From Shewanella acanthi (GTDB lineage Bacteria; Pseudomonadota; Gammaproteobacteria; Enterobacterales; Shewanellaceae): a DNA stretch of 64,000 nucleotides. Positions within the stretch are counted from its first letter, which is position 1, and every line of letters starts with the position of its first letter. The translations under genes and the position numbers were made by a program. Under the pieces are notes generated by a model, which was given only the letters and a program-made list of their open reading frames with translations, was not told where the DNA came from and did no database searches. The stretch spans positions 3,100,001 through 3,164,000 of the forward strand of contig NZ_CP080413.1 in the NCBI RefSeq assembly GCF_019457475.1, in the 5' to 3' direction. Below are positions 32,208-41,114 of the stretch, one piece after another.

Positions 32208-33833
32208 ATGAATGGTTTGCAAATAAAACAAAAGATGTTTATTGGGATTTTGGTTCCACTTCTCATGCTACTCACGGTCGGTATTATCGCGATAAACATG
32301 ATGGGGAAGATTGAATCTGGTGTAACCCGAATTTATAACGACAGAGTAGTACCGATAGACGATTTAAAAATCATCGCCGATAAATATGCCGTTGACGTGA
32401 TTGATGCCATCAACAAATCCAATGCCGGAGGCTTGAGCAGTAGCCAAGCGGTTGCTGCACTAACGAGTGCCAAGTCGACCATTAATCAACATTGGCAAAA
32501 ATATCTCTCAACCGAACTCACGAAAGAAGAATCCCAACTCGCCAAACAAGCTGAAACTTTATTCTCCCCCGCCAATCAGCAGATTGACCAACTCATATCC
32601 CGTCTTAATCTACTCAATGGCCCCACAGCTCAACAATTAAATAACAATATACTGCCACTGTATCAGGCCATTGATCCCATTAGCGGCAAAGTGGCCGAAC
32701 TTATTTCCCTGCAAATTAAGGTCGCAGGTGAAGAAAAAGATAATGTTCACGGGATTTATCAATCTTCCATTTCAATCTTTATTATTTTTGCTGTGCTGGC
32801 GATGCTCATCAGTATTGCGATTGGACTATGGGTAAACCGCAGTGTGATGAATCCCATTAGCGACATAGTCAATAAACTTAAAACGGTGCGTCAGGATTCC
32901 GATCTCACCGTTAAATTTAAAACCTTCAATGACGATGAGCTTGGGCAAATATCCTCTAGCCTGACCCAAGTGATTGAACATTTGCGGGGTATTTTACACT
33001 CCATTGCCGAGGCCGCGAGCACCGTAAATCAATCGGCAAATGAGCTCAGCAGTTTCACCCAAGAAACCAATAAGCGCATGGAGCAGCAACAGGCAGAAAC
33101 CGAGCAAACCGCTACCGCCATGAATGAAATGACGGCTACCGTTGCTGAAGTTGCCCAAAGCGCCGCCGCGGCCGCCGACTCGGCTAAGGATGCCGACAAT
33201 TATGCAGCTAACGGCAATAACATTGTGATGCAATCCATTAACAGCATGTCCCAGCTATCGGCGCAAATTCAACAAACGGCGCAGGTCATTGGGGTTTTAT
33301 CCAATGAAAGCCAAAACATCGGCCGGGTGCTCGATGTGATTAAAGGCATTGCCGAGCAAACCAACTTGCTCGCCTTGAATGCAGCCATCGAGGCCGCTCG
33401 CGCAGGTGAACAAGGCCGAGGTTTTGCCGTAGTAGCTGATGAGGTACGTACCCTCGCCCAACGTACCCAGCAATCCACTCAAGAAATAGAAACCATGATC
33501 GCCACCCTACAGCAAGGTGTGAAAGAAGCCGTCAATGCTATGGAAGAAGGCATCAAACAAGTCGAAGATGCCAATCAAAAGACAAATCAGGCAGGATTTG
33601 CACTAACTGAGATAGTGACTTCGGTGGATAAAATTACCGAGCTCAATACCCATATTGCGACCGCTGCAGAAGAACAAAGCAGTGTCGCCGAGAGTATCAA
33701 CCGAAGCATTATTGCGATTAGCGATATTGCCGAGTTTTCTACTGCATCGGCGGTCGAATTAAGTGAGTCGGTTATCAATTTGACTAAACTGGCAAGCAGC
33801 ATGCGAAATCAAGTAAGTGCTTTTAGGTTATAG
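32208..33833 (+). CDS. Methyl-accepting chemotaxis protein
   Basis: A 541-residue transmembrane chemoreceptor: TM1 (residues ~10-30), a periplasmic four-helix-bundle-type sensor domain (31-185), TM2 (~186-208), HAMP (~208-262) and a long methyl-accepting signalling domain. The signalling domain has the conserved hairpin tip at about 370-415 (GIAEQTNLLALNAAIEAARAG and DEVRTLAQRT). No C-terminal NWETF-like pentapeptide is present, so it does not tether CheR/CheB itself. The ligand is unknown. Single gene with a possible flagellar-type promoter. Confidence 0.95.
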   Translation: MNGLQIKQKMFIGILVPLLMLLTVGIIAINMMGKIESGVTRIYNDRVVPIDDLKIIADKYAVDVIDAINKSNAGGLSSSQAVAALTSAKSTINQHWQKYLSTELTKEESQLAKQAETLFSPANQQIDQLISRLNLLNGPTAQQLNNNILPLYQAIDPISGKVAELISLQIKVAGEEKDNVHGIYQSSISIFIIFAVLAMLISIAIGLWVNRSVMNPISDIVNKLKTVRQDSDLTVKFKTFNDDELGQISSSLTQVIEHLRGILHSIAEAASTVNQSANELSSFTQETNKRMEQQQAETEQTATAMNEMTATVAEVAQSAAAAADSAKDADNYAANGNNIVMQSINSMSQLSAQIQQTAQVIGVLSNESQNIGRVLDVIKGIAEQTNLLALNAAIEAARAGEQGRGFAVVADEVRTLAQRTQQSTQEIETMIATLQQGVKEAVNAMEEGIKQVEDANQKTNQAGFALTEIVTSVDKITELNTHIATAAEEQSSVAESINRSIIAISDIAEFSTASAVELSESVINLTKLASSMRNQVSAFRL

Positions 33834-33857
33834 AAATTCAGTGTAATGAATCTATGC

Positions 33858-34571
33858 CTAACACAATGAAATCGAGGCAACTTCCTTAGCCGTAAGAGGT
33901 CGACTTTCGCCAGGGGAAAGCTGGTTATCTAAAAAAATATCACCGATTGATAATCGATGTAAGCCGACGACGGGATTACGAAAACGACCAAACATCCGCT
34001 TGATTTGATGATATTTACCTTCTCTTAAGGTGACCTCTGCAACATGGGGGGCGAGGATCTTAAGTTTTGCAGGCTGGGTGGTGATATCTTCAAAACCGAA
34101 ATACATGCCCTCGGCAAATGCCGCGATATAGTCCTCACTCAAGGGATTGGCTAGGGTGACCCGATACACCTTATCCACCTTTTGTGTAGGCGCCATCAGG
34201 GCTTCAGACCAGCGGCTGTCATTGGTCAACAATAATAAGCCTGAAGAATTTAAATCCAATCGTCCTGCAATATGCAGCTCATCGCGCGCTGCACAGTCTA
34301 AGAGCTCAATAACCGTTTTATGTTCATCATCCTTAGTGGCACTCACAACCCCAACGGGTTTATGCAGCATCCAATACTCTGGCGTATTAGCCTGCAATAT
34401 CAATGAATCGAAAACGATATGCGAGAATTCATGTATTTGCATATCCATTTCCCTCGCCACAACGCCATCAACTAATACACGTTTTGCGAGCAATAGCTCC
34501 CGCACCGATTTACGATGAATTTGCAAAGTGGTTGCTAAGAATCGGTCGAGTCGACCACGTTTAGATTGCAT
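33858..34571 (-). CDS. RsuA/RluB/E/F-family rRNA pseudouridine synthase
   Basis: A 237-residue pseudouridine synthase with an N-terminal S4 domain (GRLDRFLATTLQIHRKSVRELLLAKRVLVDG) and catalytic motif GRLDLNSSGLLLLTND (Asp106), followed by LREGKYHQIKRMFG. The domain order and size fit RsuA (16S U516) best, though RluE/F-type enzymes are related. It lies 21 bp downstream of the SufR-like regulator on the same strand, so co-transcription is likely although the functional link is unclear. Confidence 0.88.
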   Translation of the reverse strand: MQSKRGRLDRFLATTLQIHRKSVRELLLAKRVLVDGVVAREMDMQIHEFSHIVFDSLILQANTPEYWMLHKPVGVVSATKDDEHKTVIELLDCAARDELHIAGRLDLNSSGLLLLTNDSRWSEALMAPTQKVDKVYRVTLANPLSEDYIAAFAEGMYFGFEDITTQPAKLKILAPHVAEVTLREGKYHQIKRMFGRFRNPVVGLHRLSIGDIFLDNQLSPGESRPLTAKEVASISLC

Positions 34572-34592
34572 AACTAACTCTTTGGCTCCAAC

Positions 34593-35213
34593 TTAAGATA
34601 AAGGCGATATGCGATAAGCACAGCGACGAGCGCCATCGATGATATGCTCTTCACGACTGACGCTAGCAATATCAGTAAATAATTGCTGAAAGAGTTGGAG
34701 TTCAGATCGGCAAAAATTTTGGCATTTAGTCGCGGCGCTACAGATAGGGCAATGGTTTTCGAGTAACCAATATACGCCATCGATTTGCTCCTGCGTCGCC
34801 ATATAGCCCTCTTGGGTTCTTAGCTCAACCAGCTTATCCAGCCGACTGGCAATATCCGGCATACCGAGCATCGCCGAGTTATACTGCTGCATCGCCGTTT
34901 GTTCTCTATGCTCAATTAGCCTATCTAAACCTTGATCGCCGAAAATCATTTTAACGGAATCAATCAGCTGCAAACTCAGCTCGCTATGTCGATCGGCAAA
35001 ATGTGTTCTGCTCTGCTCAGTTAACCTCCAATATCGTGTCGGACGTCCACGGCCTTCCACTCTATCCTCAATATCCACATCCCCCGACTCTTCTAGGGCT
35101 TGTAGATGTTGGCGAACTCCCATCGTCGTCAATGCCAACTCATCCGCAAGGGTTTTCGCGGTCAATGGTCCCTGCAGCTTGAGTAATTGCACAATCTTAT
35201 CAGTGGTTTTCAT
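34593..35213 (-). CDS. SufR-like HTH regulator with cysteine cluster
   Basis: A 206-residue regulator of the COG2345 (ArsR/DeoR-like, SufR-related) type. The N-terminal winged HTH (about 16-60: PLTAKTLADELALTTMGVRQHLQAL, then the GRGRPTRYWRLT wing) is followed by a helical region. A C-terminal cysteine set follows: CPIC at 155-158, Cys164, Cys168 and Cys198. That pattern suggests an Fe-S cluster or metal site used for redox or iron sensing; the ligand is inferred. Two 16-bp sequences in inverted orientation lie in its upstream region, and a degraded flavin reductase gene is divergent. Confidence 0.8.
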   Translation of the reverse strand: MKTTDKIVQLLKLQGPLTAKTLADELALTTMGVRQHLQALEESGDVDIEDRVEGRGRPTRYWRLTEQSRTHFADRHSELSLQLIDSVKMIFGDQGLDRLIEHREQTAMQQYNSAMLGMPDIASRLDKLVELRTQEGYMATQEQIDGVYWLLENHCPICSAATKCQNFCRSELQLFQQLFTDIASVSREEHIIDGARRCAYRISPLS

Positions 35214-35274
35214 ATTCGAACTCCGATCATCGCGAGTGATTATCCCTAAACCTCCCCTCTTTTAATAGAATAAA

Positions 35275-35355
35275 TAAACTTTTTTATTTACTTTATCCTT
35301 TACATGATTAAATAAAGCAATTACCTTATAAATAATTTATAAATAAAAAAGTTTA
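35275..35355. promoter_or_regulatory. 16-bp inverted repeat pair, candidate operators
   Basis: taaacttttttattta at 35275-35290 and its exact reverse complement taaataaaaaagttta at 35340-35355, 49 bp apart, in the divergent promoter region of the SufR-like regulator and the FMN-reductase remnant. Two sites in opposite orientation facing the two genes would suit a dimeric regulator or a looped complex. The repeat is certain; the function is inferred. Confidence 0.55.
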
Positions 35356-35359
35356 CATA

Positions 35360-35659
35360 ATGAAGTCTCTCAGTGCCAGCAGCCAGCGAACTGGCTCGCA
35401 AAGCGCCAACGTGGCGCGTTAAATTGCCGAAAACAGTGAACTTTCTCCCAAGATAAACGGATATGAGACCATACATCCTGTAGAACTACGTGAGTTCAAT
35501 CTGCCGTTTTGGGATGGGAGCGAAGCGAATAAGGGCGAGCATTGGCCAGAAATACAAGACCGCGTGTCGGATGCGGATGCGCTAATGTTGATTTCACCCC
35601 AAGCGACAGGAATACTGCTACGGTATGTTAATAGCTTGGATGTTAGCAACGCCGCCTAA
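35360..35659 (+). pseudogene. NAD(P)H-dependent FMN reductase remnant
   Basis: Reading in frame from the ATG at 35360 gives SASSQRTGSQSANVAR, then a TAA at 35420-35422, then IAENSELS and HPVELREFNLPFWDG ... DADALMLISP. This is the N-terminal half of a flavodoxin-like NADPH-dependent FMN reductase (S-x-R-x-GS-x-S flavin phosphate loop, and the D/ALxxxSPE segment). After LISP the sequence no longer resembles the family (the expected E-x-x-x-x-P block is gone) and stops at 35657. The gene thus carries both a nonsense mutation and loss of its 3' half. It is divergent from the SufR-like regulator, which may once have controlled it. Confidence 0.8.
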
Positions 35660-35679
35660 AACATTACAAGGAACGCGTC

Positions 35680-36096
35680 ATGATCCATTTAGAACATATC
35701 AATCTTGTCGTCGATGACATTCCCAAAGCATTAACCTTTTATCAAGCGGCTTTCCCTCACTGGCGCGTTCGGGGTGGTGATAAAGGTTCTTGGTATGGCA
35801 AACCCCGTAATTGGATCCACTTTGGCGATGATTATCAATATATTGCGTTTAGCGATAACGGTGTAGGTGAAAACCGAGATTTATCTGGCCATCAAATTGG
35901 CTTGGCCCATTTTGCTTTTGTCGTGAGTGATTTAGATGCGGTCATTCAACGATTGACCCAAGCGGGGTTTCCAATTGCAAAGGATGGCATGGAAGATCCG
36001 CACCGCCGAAATATCTATTTTTTTGATCCTCATGGCTTTGAAGTCGAATTTGTCGAATATCTTAGTGATATACCGGCAGAACGAAATCGTTACTAG
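35680..36096 (+). CDS. VOC-family (glyoxalase-like) protein
   Basis: A 138-residue single vicinal-oxygen-chelate protein with two beta-alpha-beta-beta-beta modules. Candidate metal ligands are His6 (HLEHINLVV), His77 (LAHFAFVV) and Glu121/Glu123 (FEVEFVEY). The RNIYFFDPHGFEVEFVEY C-terminal block is typical of glyoxalase/bleomycin-resistance/dioxygenase proteins. The substrate is unknown. The start has AAGGA about 8 nt upstream. It follows the FMN-reductase remnant by 20 bp and may have been co-transcribed with it. Confidence 0.85.
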   Translation: MIHLEHINLVVDDIPKALTFYQAAFPHWRVRGGDKGSWYGKPRNWIHFGDDYQYIAFSDNGVGENRDLSGHQIGLAHFAFVVSDLDAVIQRLTQAGFPIAKDGMEDPHRRNIYFFDPHGFEVEFVEYLSDIPAERNRY

Positions 36097-36233
36097 TCAC
36101 GACATGAAACTATTGTAGAGTGCGTAGGAACGGCATTCCCCCCTTTTCAACTTTACGTCATCCCCAAAAGGTTACTTTACCGTGTTAAGCGGCTAAACTA
36201 ACGCACATTCAAGCTTTGCGTTAGTCAGAAACC

Positions 36234-36704
36234 ATGAAATCACCCTTCAGTTATTCAACGACATACATCTTAGATAAAGCCCATTTTGAAGAATGTTACA
36301 ACCAGTCTGTCAAACCCGATCCCACATTAAAGCCGTACTACAAGGCAATGGGATTTGGCTTTATCGGTATCGCCCTTATTTTTACCAATTTAAGTCTCTA
36401 TCTTGCTTACTTTTTTGTAGGCCTAGGTGTTATTGATGCCTTGAATGTGAAATACCACAAATCCTGGTGGTTGATGCGCCAGATGATCAGTAAGGCCGCC
36501 AACAATGAAGTGACCTTGACGATTGATGAACAAGGCGTACATACCCATTCTCAGTATGTGAAAGGCACTATCCTCTGGAATTCCCTGTATCGGATAACCC
36601 CAACTGAGAGGGGATTTTTACTCACCCATCAGGGCGGAAACAGCTACTTATCGAACCAATGTTTATCTCAAGATTGTATCGATTTTATTCAGAGCAAAAT
36701 CTGA
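36234..36704 (+). CDS. YcxB-like membrane protein
   Basis: A 156-residue protein with two close hydrophobic segments (residues ~39-72, MGFGFIGIALIFTNLSLYL and YFFVGLGVIDAL), then a cytosolic beta-rich domain (VTLTIDEQGVHTHSQYVKGTILWNSLYRI) that resembles the C-terminal YcxB-like domain. Function unknown. It is a single gene; no operon partner is evident. Confidence 0.65.
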   Translation: MKSPFSYSTTYILDKAHFEECYNQSVKPDPTLKPYYKAMGFGFIGIALIFTNLSLYLAYFFVGLGVIDALNVKYHKSWWLMRQMISKAANNEVTLTIDEQGVHTHSQYVKGTILWNSLYRITPTERGFLLTHQGGNSYLSNQCLSQDCIDFIQSKI

Positions 36705-36902
36705 CTCTGAGGCTCGCCATTCATGACCTAAGCCAAGCCAAGATTTTTACGCTGTATTTGGTAAAAATGGCTTGCCATCAGAGGAAAAATTTATTTATAT
36801 CTAAATCATATTAGCAGTGATAGATTGCTAATTGTTAACACTGAAGCTTATATATTTCGTCACTAAGCCAACTGTTAACCACTAATAACTAAAGGAAAAT
36901 AA

Positions 36903-37139
36903 ATGAAGACGTTATCTGCTGCAATCGTGTTATCTGCACTCGTAAGTTTTGCTTCTTTCGCTGATGAATCCACCCTTCCCCCCGCGACAGCAAACGACAT
37001 CGCTCAACTGACTGAAGTTTGCCAACAAATGGCTTTTGAAGATCAGATTGAAAATGCTGAGCTTAAGCAATACGTGCTCGATTGTGTGAACGACCAACTT
37101 ACAGAAATGGGTTACCAAACCGTAGAAAAACTCGACTAA
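36903..37139 (+). CDS. Small secreted protein of unknown function
   Basis: A 78-residue protein with a Sec signal peptide (1-20, cleavage after SFA) and a short acidic mature part containing two cysteines (EVCQQMA and VLDCVND), which could form a disulfide in the periplasm. AAAGGA precedes the ATG at a good distance, and an intrinsic terminator follows, so it is a self-contained transcription unit. I do not recognise the family. Confidence 0.75.
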   Translation: MKTLSAAIVLSALVSFASFADESTLPPATANDIAQLTEVCQQMAFEDQIENAELKQYVLDCVNDQLTEMGYQTVEKLD

Positions 37140-37190
37140 TTTACGTTACTTCCTTTAGCACTGCGGTATCTCAAGTTTGACTCTCTACCT

Positions 37191-37222
37191 AATGCCATCT
37201 ACTCCAAGGATGGCATTATTGT
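37191..37222 (+). terminator. Intrinsic terminator of small secreted protein gene
   Basis: 9-bp stem aatgccatc/gatggcatt with a 9-nt loop, followed by attgttt. Confidence 0.7.
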
Positions 37223-37397
37223 TTAGCCAAAACGCTCTTAGAATTCGTGACTTTAACTCATAAGTCCTGCTACAAATCCTGCAATTAAATGATAAATGTA
37301 TCATTTTGCATCACAAAGCCTTAAAGCTCTGTCGTATTCGGCATAAAATGCTACTCTGTTGACCACTCCTTACTCCTAATAGTCGTACCTTTTTACC

Positions 37398-38261
37398 ATG
37401 TTTCGTATTGCTGTTTTTGTATCCGCTGCGCTTATCTTTCCGCTTAAGGCATTAGCCGAAGGCAGCTGTGTAGCGAAGGATGAATGTATCGATATCGGTA
37501 GTTGGGATTTAGGACTTGCGGTAGGCTGGGGGCAAAAAACTAACCCCCTTAGAGACTTTGATGATATTCCTGTCTATTTTATTCCCACTATTGCCTACTA
37601 CGGTGAACGCTTTTTCTTCGATAATGGCAACTTCGGCTACACCTTAGTCGAACGGCCGCATTACAGCGTTAACTTAGTCACCAGCTACAGTCTGGATCGC
37701 GCCTATTTTTATCGTTGGGATCCCTCGAACATTTTTATAAGTCACAGCACTCAACAGCTTGCGACGACAACGCCGATAACTCACCTCATCACCACCCAGC
37801 CCGATTATCGGTTTAATGATTTAGAATCTAGGCATTTTACTATGCTGGGTGGCGCCGAAACCTTCTTTTATACCGCTGCGGGCACCCTAAGACTCGCCTA
37901 TGCCCATGATATGTTTGATGTTCACCATGGTTCTGAAGGCCAAGTAAATTGGAGTTATGGCTGGCAAATTAATGACTTGTACTTAAACTTATCACTGGTA
38001 TTTGACTGGAAGAGTCGCAATGTTATCGGTTACTACTATGGAGTCAGACCGAGTGAAAATGCCTATTGGAGCCAGCAGTATCATGCAAAATCGGGCTGGA
38101 ACCGGGGTATTGAGCTCACTAGCCGCTATACCATCAACGCAAACTGGGATGTCTTAGTCGCCCTGCGTTATCGACAGTTGGCCGATGAGATTGCCGCAAG
38201 TCCCCTGTTAGATGAGGACTATAGTAGCACTTACTTTTTTGGCGCAGCTTACAGGTTCTAA
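37398..38261 (+). CDS. MipA/OmpV-family outer-membrane protein
   Basis: A 287-residue exported protein: signal peptide (1-20, LKALAEG), then alternating amphipathic strands ending in YSSTYFFGAAYRF with a terminal Phe, as in BAM-assembled beta-barrels. MipA/OmpV members link to peptidoglycan synthases or act as porin-like proteins. It is first in a four-gene cluster with a DUF3019 protein and a two-component system (8 bp to the next gene), so it is probably the target or accessory of that system. Confidence 0.85.
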   Translation: MFRIAVFVSAALIFPLKALAEGSCVAKDECIDIGSWDLGLAVGWGQKTNPLRDFDDIPVYFIPTIAYYGERFFFDNGNFGYTLVERPHYSVNLVTSYSLDRAYFYRWDPSNIFISHSTQQLATTTPITHLITTQPDYRFNDLESRHFTMLGGAETFFYTAAGTLRLAYAHDMFDVHHGSEGQVNWSYGWQINDLYLNLSLVFDWKSRNVIGYYYGVRPSENAYWSQQYHAKSGWNRGIELTSRYTINANWDVLVALRYRQLADEIAASPLLDEDYSSTYFFGAAYRF

Positions 38262-38269
38262 GGCTCAAG

Positions 38270-38686
38270 ATGCCCCCTCTTCGCAGAATTCTCTGTCTGT
38301 TATTGCTTTGCATTGGCTTTAGCGGGCTTAATGTTCCCTTAGCTCAAGCCGAGGTACCTGAGCAAGCGAGCTTGACGCTCACGCCTAGCATTTGCATCAC
38401 CAGTGATGCGCAGAAAGCCTGCGAAATTGAGATTGAGTTACAATGGGAGCTGGTAAATAAGGAATTGATTTGCATTTTGTCCGATAATAGCGCCTATCCT
38501 AAATGGTGCAGCGAGTCGATTGGAGAACAAAACCTTAAGCTCAGCATCAGTACTCAAAGTGATATTCAATTTGTGATGGTAAGCAAATCCACAAACCAAA
38601 CATTGGCCGGAGCCAAATTAAAAGTCGCCGCGACCGCCCAGTCACAGGTTCGTAGACGTTACCGCAACCCCTGGAGTTTATTTTAA
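38270..38686 (+). CDS. Exported DUF3019 protein
   Basis: A 138-residue protein with a signal peptide (about 1-27, LNVPLAQAE) and a small beta-rich domain carrying four cysteines (SICITSDAQKACEIEIELQW, LICILSDN, PKWCSES), likely disulfide-bonded in the periplasm. DUF3019 proteins typically occur beside MipA-like and OmpR-type genes in Shewanella and relatives. Its stop overlaps the next start (TAATG). Function unknown; an accessory signal-input role for the kinase is an inference. Confidence 0.75.
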   Translation: MPPLRRILCLLLLCIGFSGLNVPLAQAEVPEQASLTLTPSICITSDAQKACEIEIELQWELVNKELICILSDNSAYPKWCSESIGEQNLKLSISTQSDIQFVMVSKSTNQTLAGAKLKVAATAQSQVRRRYRNPWSLF

Positions 38687-39399
38687 TGACGACCCCACAA
38701 GCCTCCCACAGAGTATTATTGGTTGAAGACGATGTACGTCTTGCAAATTTGATAGTGGATTATCTCAAGTCCCATGGGATGCATGTTGAAGTGGAACGCC
38801 GTGGCGACACAGTGTTGACCCGTCTTATCAATTACAAGCCAGATATCATTCTGTTGGACATTATGCTGCCAGGCATGGATGGCCTTAGTCTGTGTGAAAA
38901 ACTCCCCGATTACTTCGCTGGCCCCATTTTGTTGATGAGTGCCCTAGGCTCGAGTGAGGATCAGATCCGCGGCCTTGAACTCGGTGCCGACGATTATGTG
39001 GTTAAACCCGTCGACCCTGCGCTGCTGGTTGCCCGTATCAATAACCTGCTGCGTCGCCAAAACCAGCCCGTTCAGGCCGAATCCCATTGTCTGACCTTCG
39101 GAAAACTCAGTATCGATCCTCATACCCATGCTATCCGTTTGGATAATAAGGAAATCGACCTGACCAGCCATGAGTTTGAACTCCTGTGGTTATTGGCATC
39201 ACAGGCAGGACAAGTCCTTAGCCGCCAATATATTTACCAGCTGCTACTCAATATCGACTTCGACGGTAAAGACAGAAAAATCGATGTCCGGATATCTCGC
39301 TTAAGAAAGAAATTACACGACAATATCGAAACCCCATTTAGAATAAAAACCGTTTGGGGACAGGGCTACTTATTTGCGCCTGAAGCTTGGAATAACTAG
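38686..39399 (+). CDS. OmpR-family response regulator
   Basis: A 237-residue response regulator. The receiver domain (8-120) has the acidic pair Asp15/Asp16, phospho-acceptor Asp58 in LLDIMLPGMDG and Lys107 in DYVVKP. A winged-helix DNA-binding domain follows (about 135-235: LTFGKLSIDPHTHAIRLDN, LTSHEFELLWLLASQAG, DVRISRLRKKL, TVWGQGYLF). Translationally coupled to the DUF3019 gene and followed by its kinase. Confidence 0.95.
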   Translation: MTTPQASHRVLLVEDDVRLANLIVDYLKSHGMHVEVERRGDTVLTRLINYKPDIILLDIMLPGMDGLSLCEKLPDYFAGPILLMSALGSSEDQIRGLELGADDYVVKPVDPALLVARINNLLRRQNQPVQAESHCLTFGKLSIDPHTHAIRLDNKEIDLTSHEFELLWLLASQAGQVLSRQYIYQLLLNIDFDGKDRKIDVRISRLRKKLHDNIETPFRIKTVWGQGYLFAPEAWNN

Positions 39400-39453
39400 C
39401 AAACATAGTCGTTAGGCATTTAGGTTCTTTTCCCTCAATAGTTAAGCGATAAC

Positions 39454-40716
39454 GTGAAACGTCTTTTTATCAGTTTATATTTACTGCTCAGTCTGAGCTT
39501 TCTTGGCATAGGTTGGACACTGGACAACCTATGGCAAAAAAACGCAGATGATAATCATATCCTCGATGCGCCGCTTATCGCTGTGGCGCAGCTCTTAAGC
39601 GAACTGCCGACCTCCGAACGTAAAAGCTACCTCGAGCACCTACCGAGTAAAACCGAATATCCACTCAACCTAATAGAGGCTAACCAAATAGCCCTCGCGC
39701 CTGGGCAACAGTTGTCGGCTCAGAGCGTTGTAACCACACAAACTAAAGAGGGCGAACAGTTTCAGTTTATTCAGGTTGAACATCAGGTATTAATGGCGGG
39801 CCCAATTGTTATCGAGCCACGCGCAAATCTGCGTAATATTCTCACCCTGCTGTTTTATTTCTCGCTTGGACTTGTCGCCCTTATTTGGGTCGGACCACTG
39901 TCGCGGGATTTAAGTATTTTGCGCCGAGCGACACAGGATTTTGGTCAGGCAAAGTGGCAAACACGCATCGATTTGCCCCAACGCTCCCAAGTGAAGCCCC
40001 TTGCCAACACATTTAACGAAATGGCAAGGCAAATCAGCGTGTTGATTGAAAATCAGAAACACTTAGCGAATGCGGTATCCCACGAGATCCGCACGCCACT
40101 TGCGCGGCTTAAGTTTGCTCTAGCGCTGATCCCTATGTATTACCAACCCAATACCGATGAGCAAAAGCGCCAAGCATTTTTAAGTGAAATGCAGCAAGAT
40201 ATCAAAGAGATGGAAGATCTTCTGCAGGAACTTCTGACCTACGCCAGTCTCGAGTCTCACTCAACGAACAGAGCGCTCGATGAATATGACTTAATCGAAC
40301 TGACACAGCAGTCGATTAAGCGACTAAGCAACCTAAGCCCTGTATCCATTACACTGCAGACTAAACTTGACAGACTCCCCCTTGAAGGGGAGCCCAATCT
40401 TATTGAGCGCTCACTGCAAAATTTGTTAACCAATGCCCAGCGCTTCGCCCGTGACCAAATTGTCGTGGAAGTGATTCAGGACAAACACAAAATCCAGCTT
40501 AGCGTCAGTAACGATGGTGAACCTATCCCAGAGGAAGATTTACCGATGATCTTCGAGCCGTTTTACCGCAGTCAGTCGTTGCAAAACGGGAATAAAGGGC
40601 ATGGATTAGGCCTTGCGATTATCAAGCGTATTATGCAACGCCACCAAGGGGATGTATCGGTCACAAGCCATGCTACGCAAACTCGCTTTATGCTGACATG
40701 GCCGAATAAGGGATAG
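39454..40716 (+). CDS. Sensor histidine kinase (RstB-like)
   Basis: A 420-residue kinase: TM1 (~5-22), a short periplasmic domain (~23-127), TM2 (~128-147), HAMP (~148-200) and HisKA with phospho-accepting His210 (SHEIRTPLARL). An HATPase domain follows, with N-box RSLQNLLTNAQRFA and G-box GHGLGLAIIKRI. The GTG at 39454 is the start. The small periplasmic domain and OmpR partner resemble RstB/RstA. The stimulus is unknown; the neighbouring exported DUF3019 and MipA proteins suggest an envelope cue. Confidence 0.93.
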   Translation: MKRLFISLYLLLSLSFLGIGWTLDNLWQKNADDNHILDAPLIAVAQLLSELPTSERKSYLEHLPSKTEYPLNLIEANQIALAPGQQLSAQSVVTTQTKEGEQFQFIQVEHQVLMAGPIVIEPRANLRNILTLLFYFSLGLVALIWVGPLSRDLSILRRATQDFGQAKWQTRIDLPQRSQVKPLANTFNEMARQISVLIENQKHLANAVSHEIRTPLARLKFALALIPMYYQPNTDEQKRQAFLSEMQQDIKEMEDLLQELLTYASLESHSTNRALDEYDLIELTQQSIKRLSNLSPVSITLQTKLDRLPLEGEPNLIERSLQNLLTNAQRFARDQIVVEVIQDKHKIQLSVSNDGEPIPEEDLPMIFEPFYRSQSLQNGNKGHGLGLAIIKRIMQRHQGDVSVTSHATQTRFMLTWPNKG

Positions 40717-40754
40717 TGGTATGGGGAAGCCAGTGCTCCCCCATAATACGCCCA

Positions 40755-41114
40755 TCAAACGTGCATAATCTCCCTGTGCATGCCGTACAGCACATACAGC
40801 ACTTCTTCCTGCTCCCGTTGTTCGATATTGTTCTTGCATAGGGCGGCAAGTATATCGTCCAAGACTGCCATAAACTCGGTGGCGGAAATGTTCATACCTT
40901 TATGGGCACTCAGCATGTCTTTACCCTGATAGACATTCGCCCCACCCGTGCCAGTAATAAAAAAGTTGGCGGCGGATTGTTTCAACTTTGGTATATCGAG
41001 ATCTACGAACCTAGCTCCAATCGTTGGATTATTTAAATGATTGTCGACGGTGTCATTGGCAATCGCGGTTATTCCTTCGTTTCCGCCCAACCGTTCAAAC
41101 AGTGAATTAGCCAT
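40755..41114 (-). CDS. Group 1 truncated haemoglobin
   Basis: A 119-residue trHbN-type globin. Proximal His71 is in DMLSAHKGMNIS, the Phe pair (FF at 51-52) and the glycine motifs (LGG, TGGANVYQG) fit the two-on-two fold. Such proteins bind O2/NO and detoxify NO or manage oxygen. Single gene convergent with the histidine kinase. No N-terminal extension or fused reductase. Confidence 0.88.
   Translation of the reverse strand: MANSLFERLGGNEGITAIANDTVDNHLNNPTIGARFVDLDIPKLKQSAANFFITGTGGANVYQGKDMLSAHKGMNISATEFMAVLDDILAALCKNNIEQREQEEVLYVLYGMHREIMHV

Noticed and set aside
34574..34780. 68-codon minus-strand frame inside the SufR-like regulator gene
   Set aside because: Out of frame with the regulator, which has clear HTH and cysteine motifs; the overlapping frame has none.
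40720..40749. Hairpin tatgggg/cccccata between the histidine kinase and truncated haemoglobin genes as a terminator
   Set aside because: The stem is imperfect beyond seven pairs and there is no T-run on either strand.
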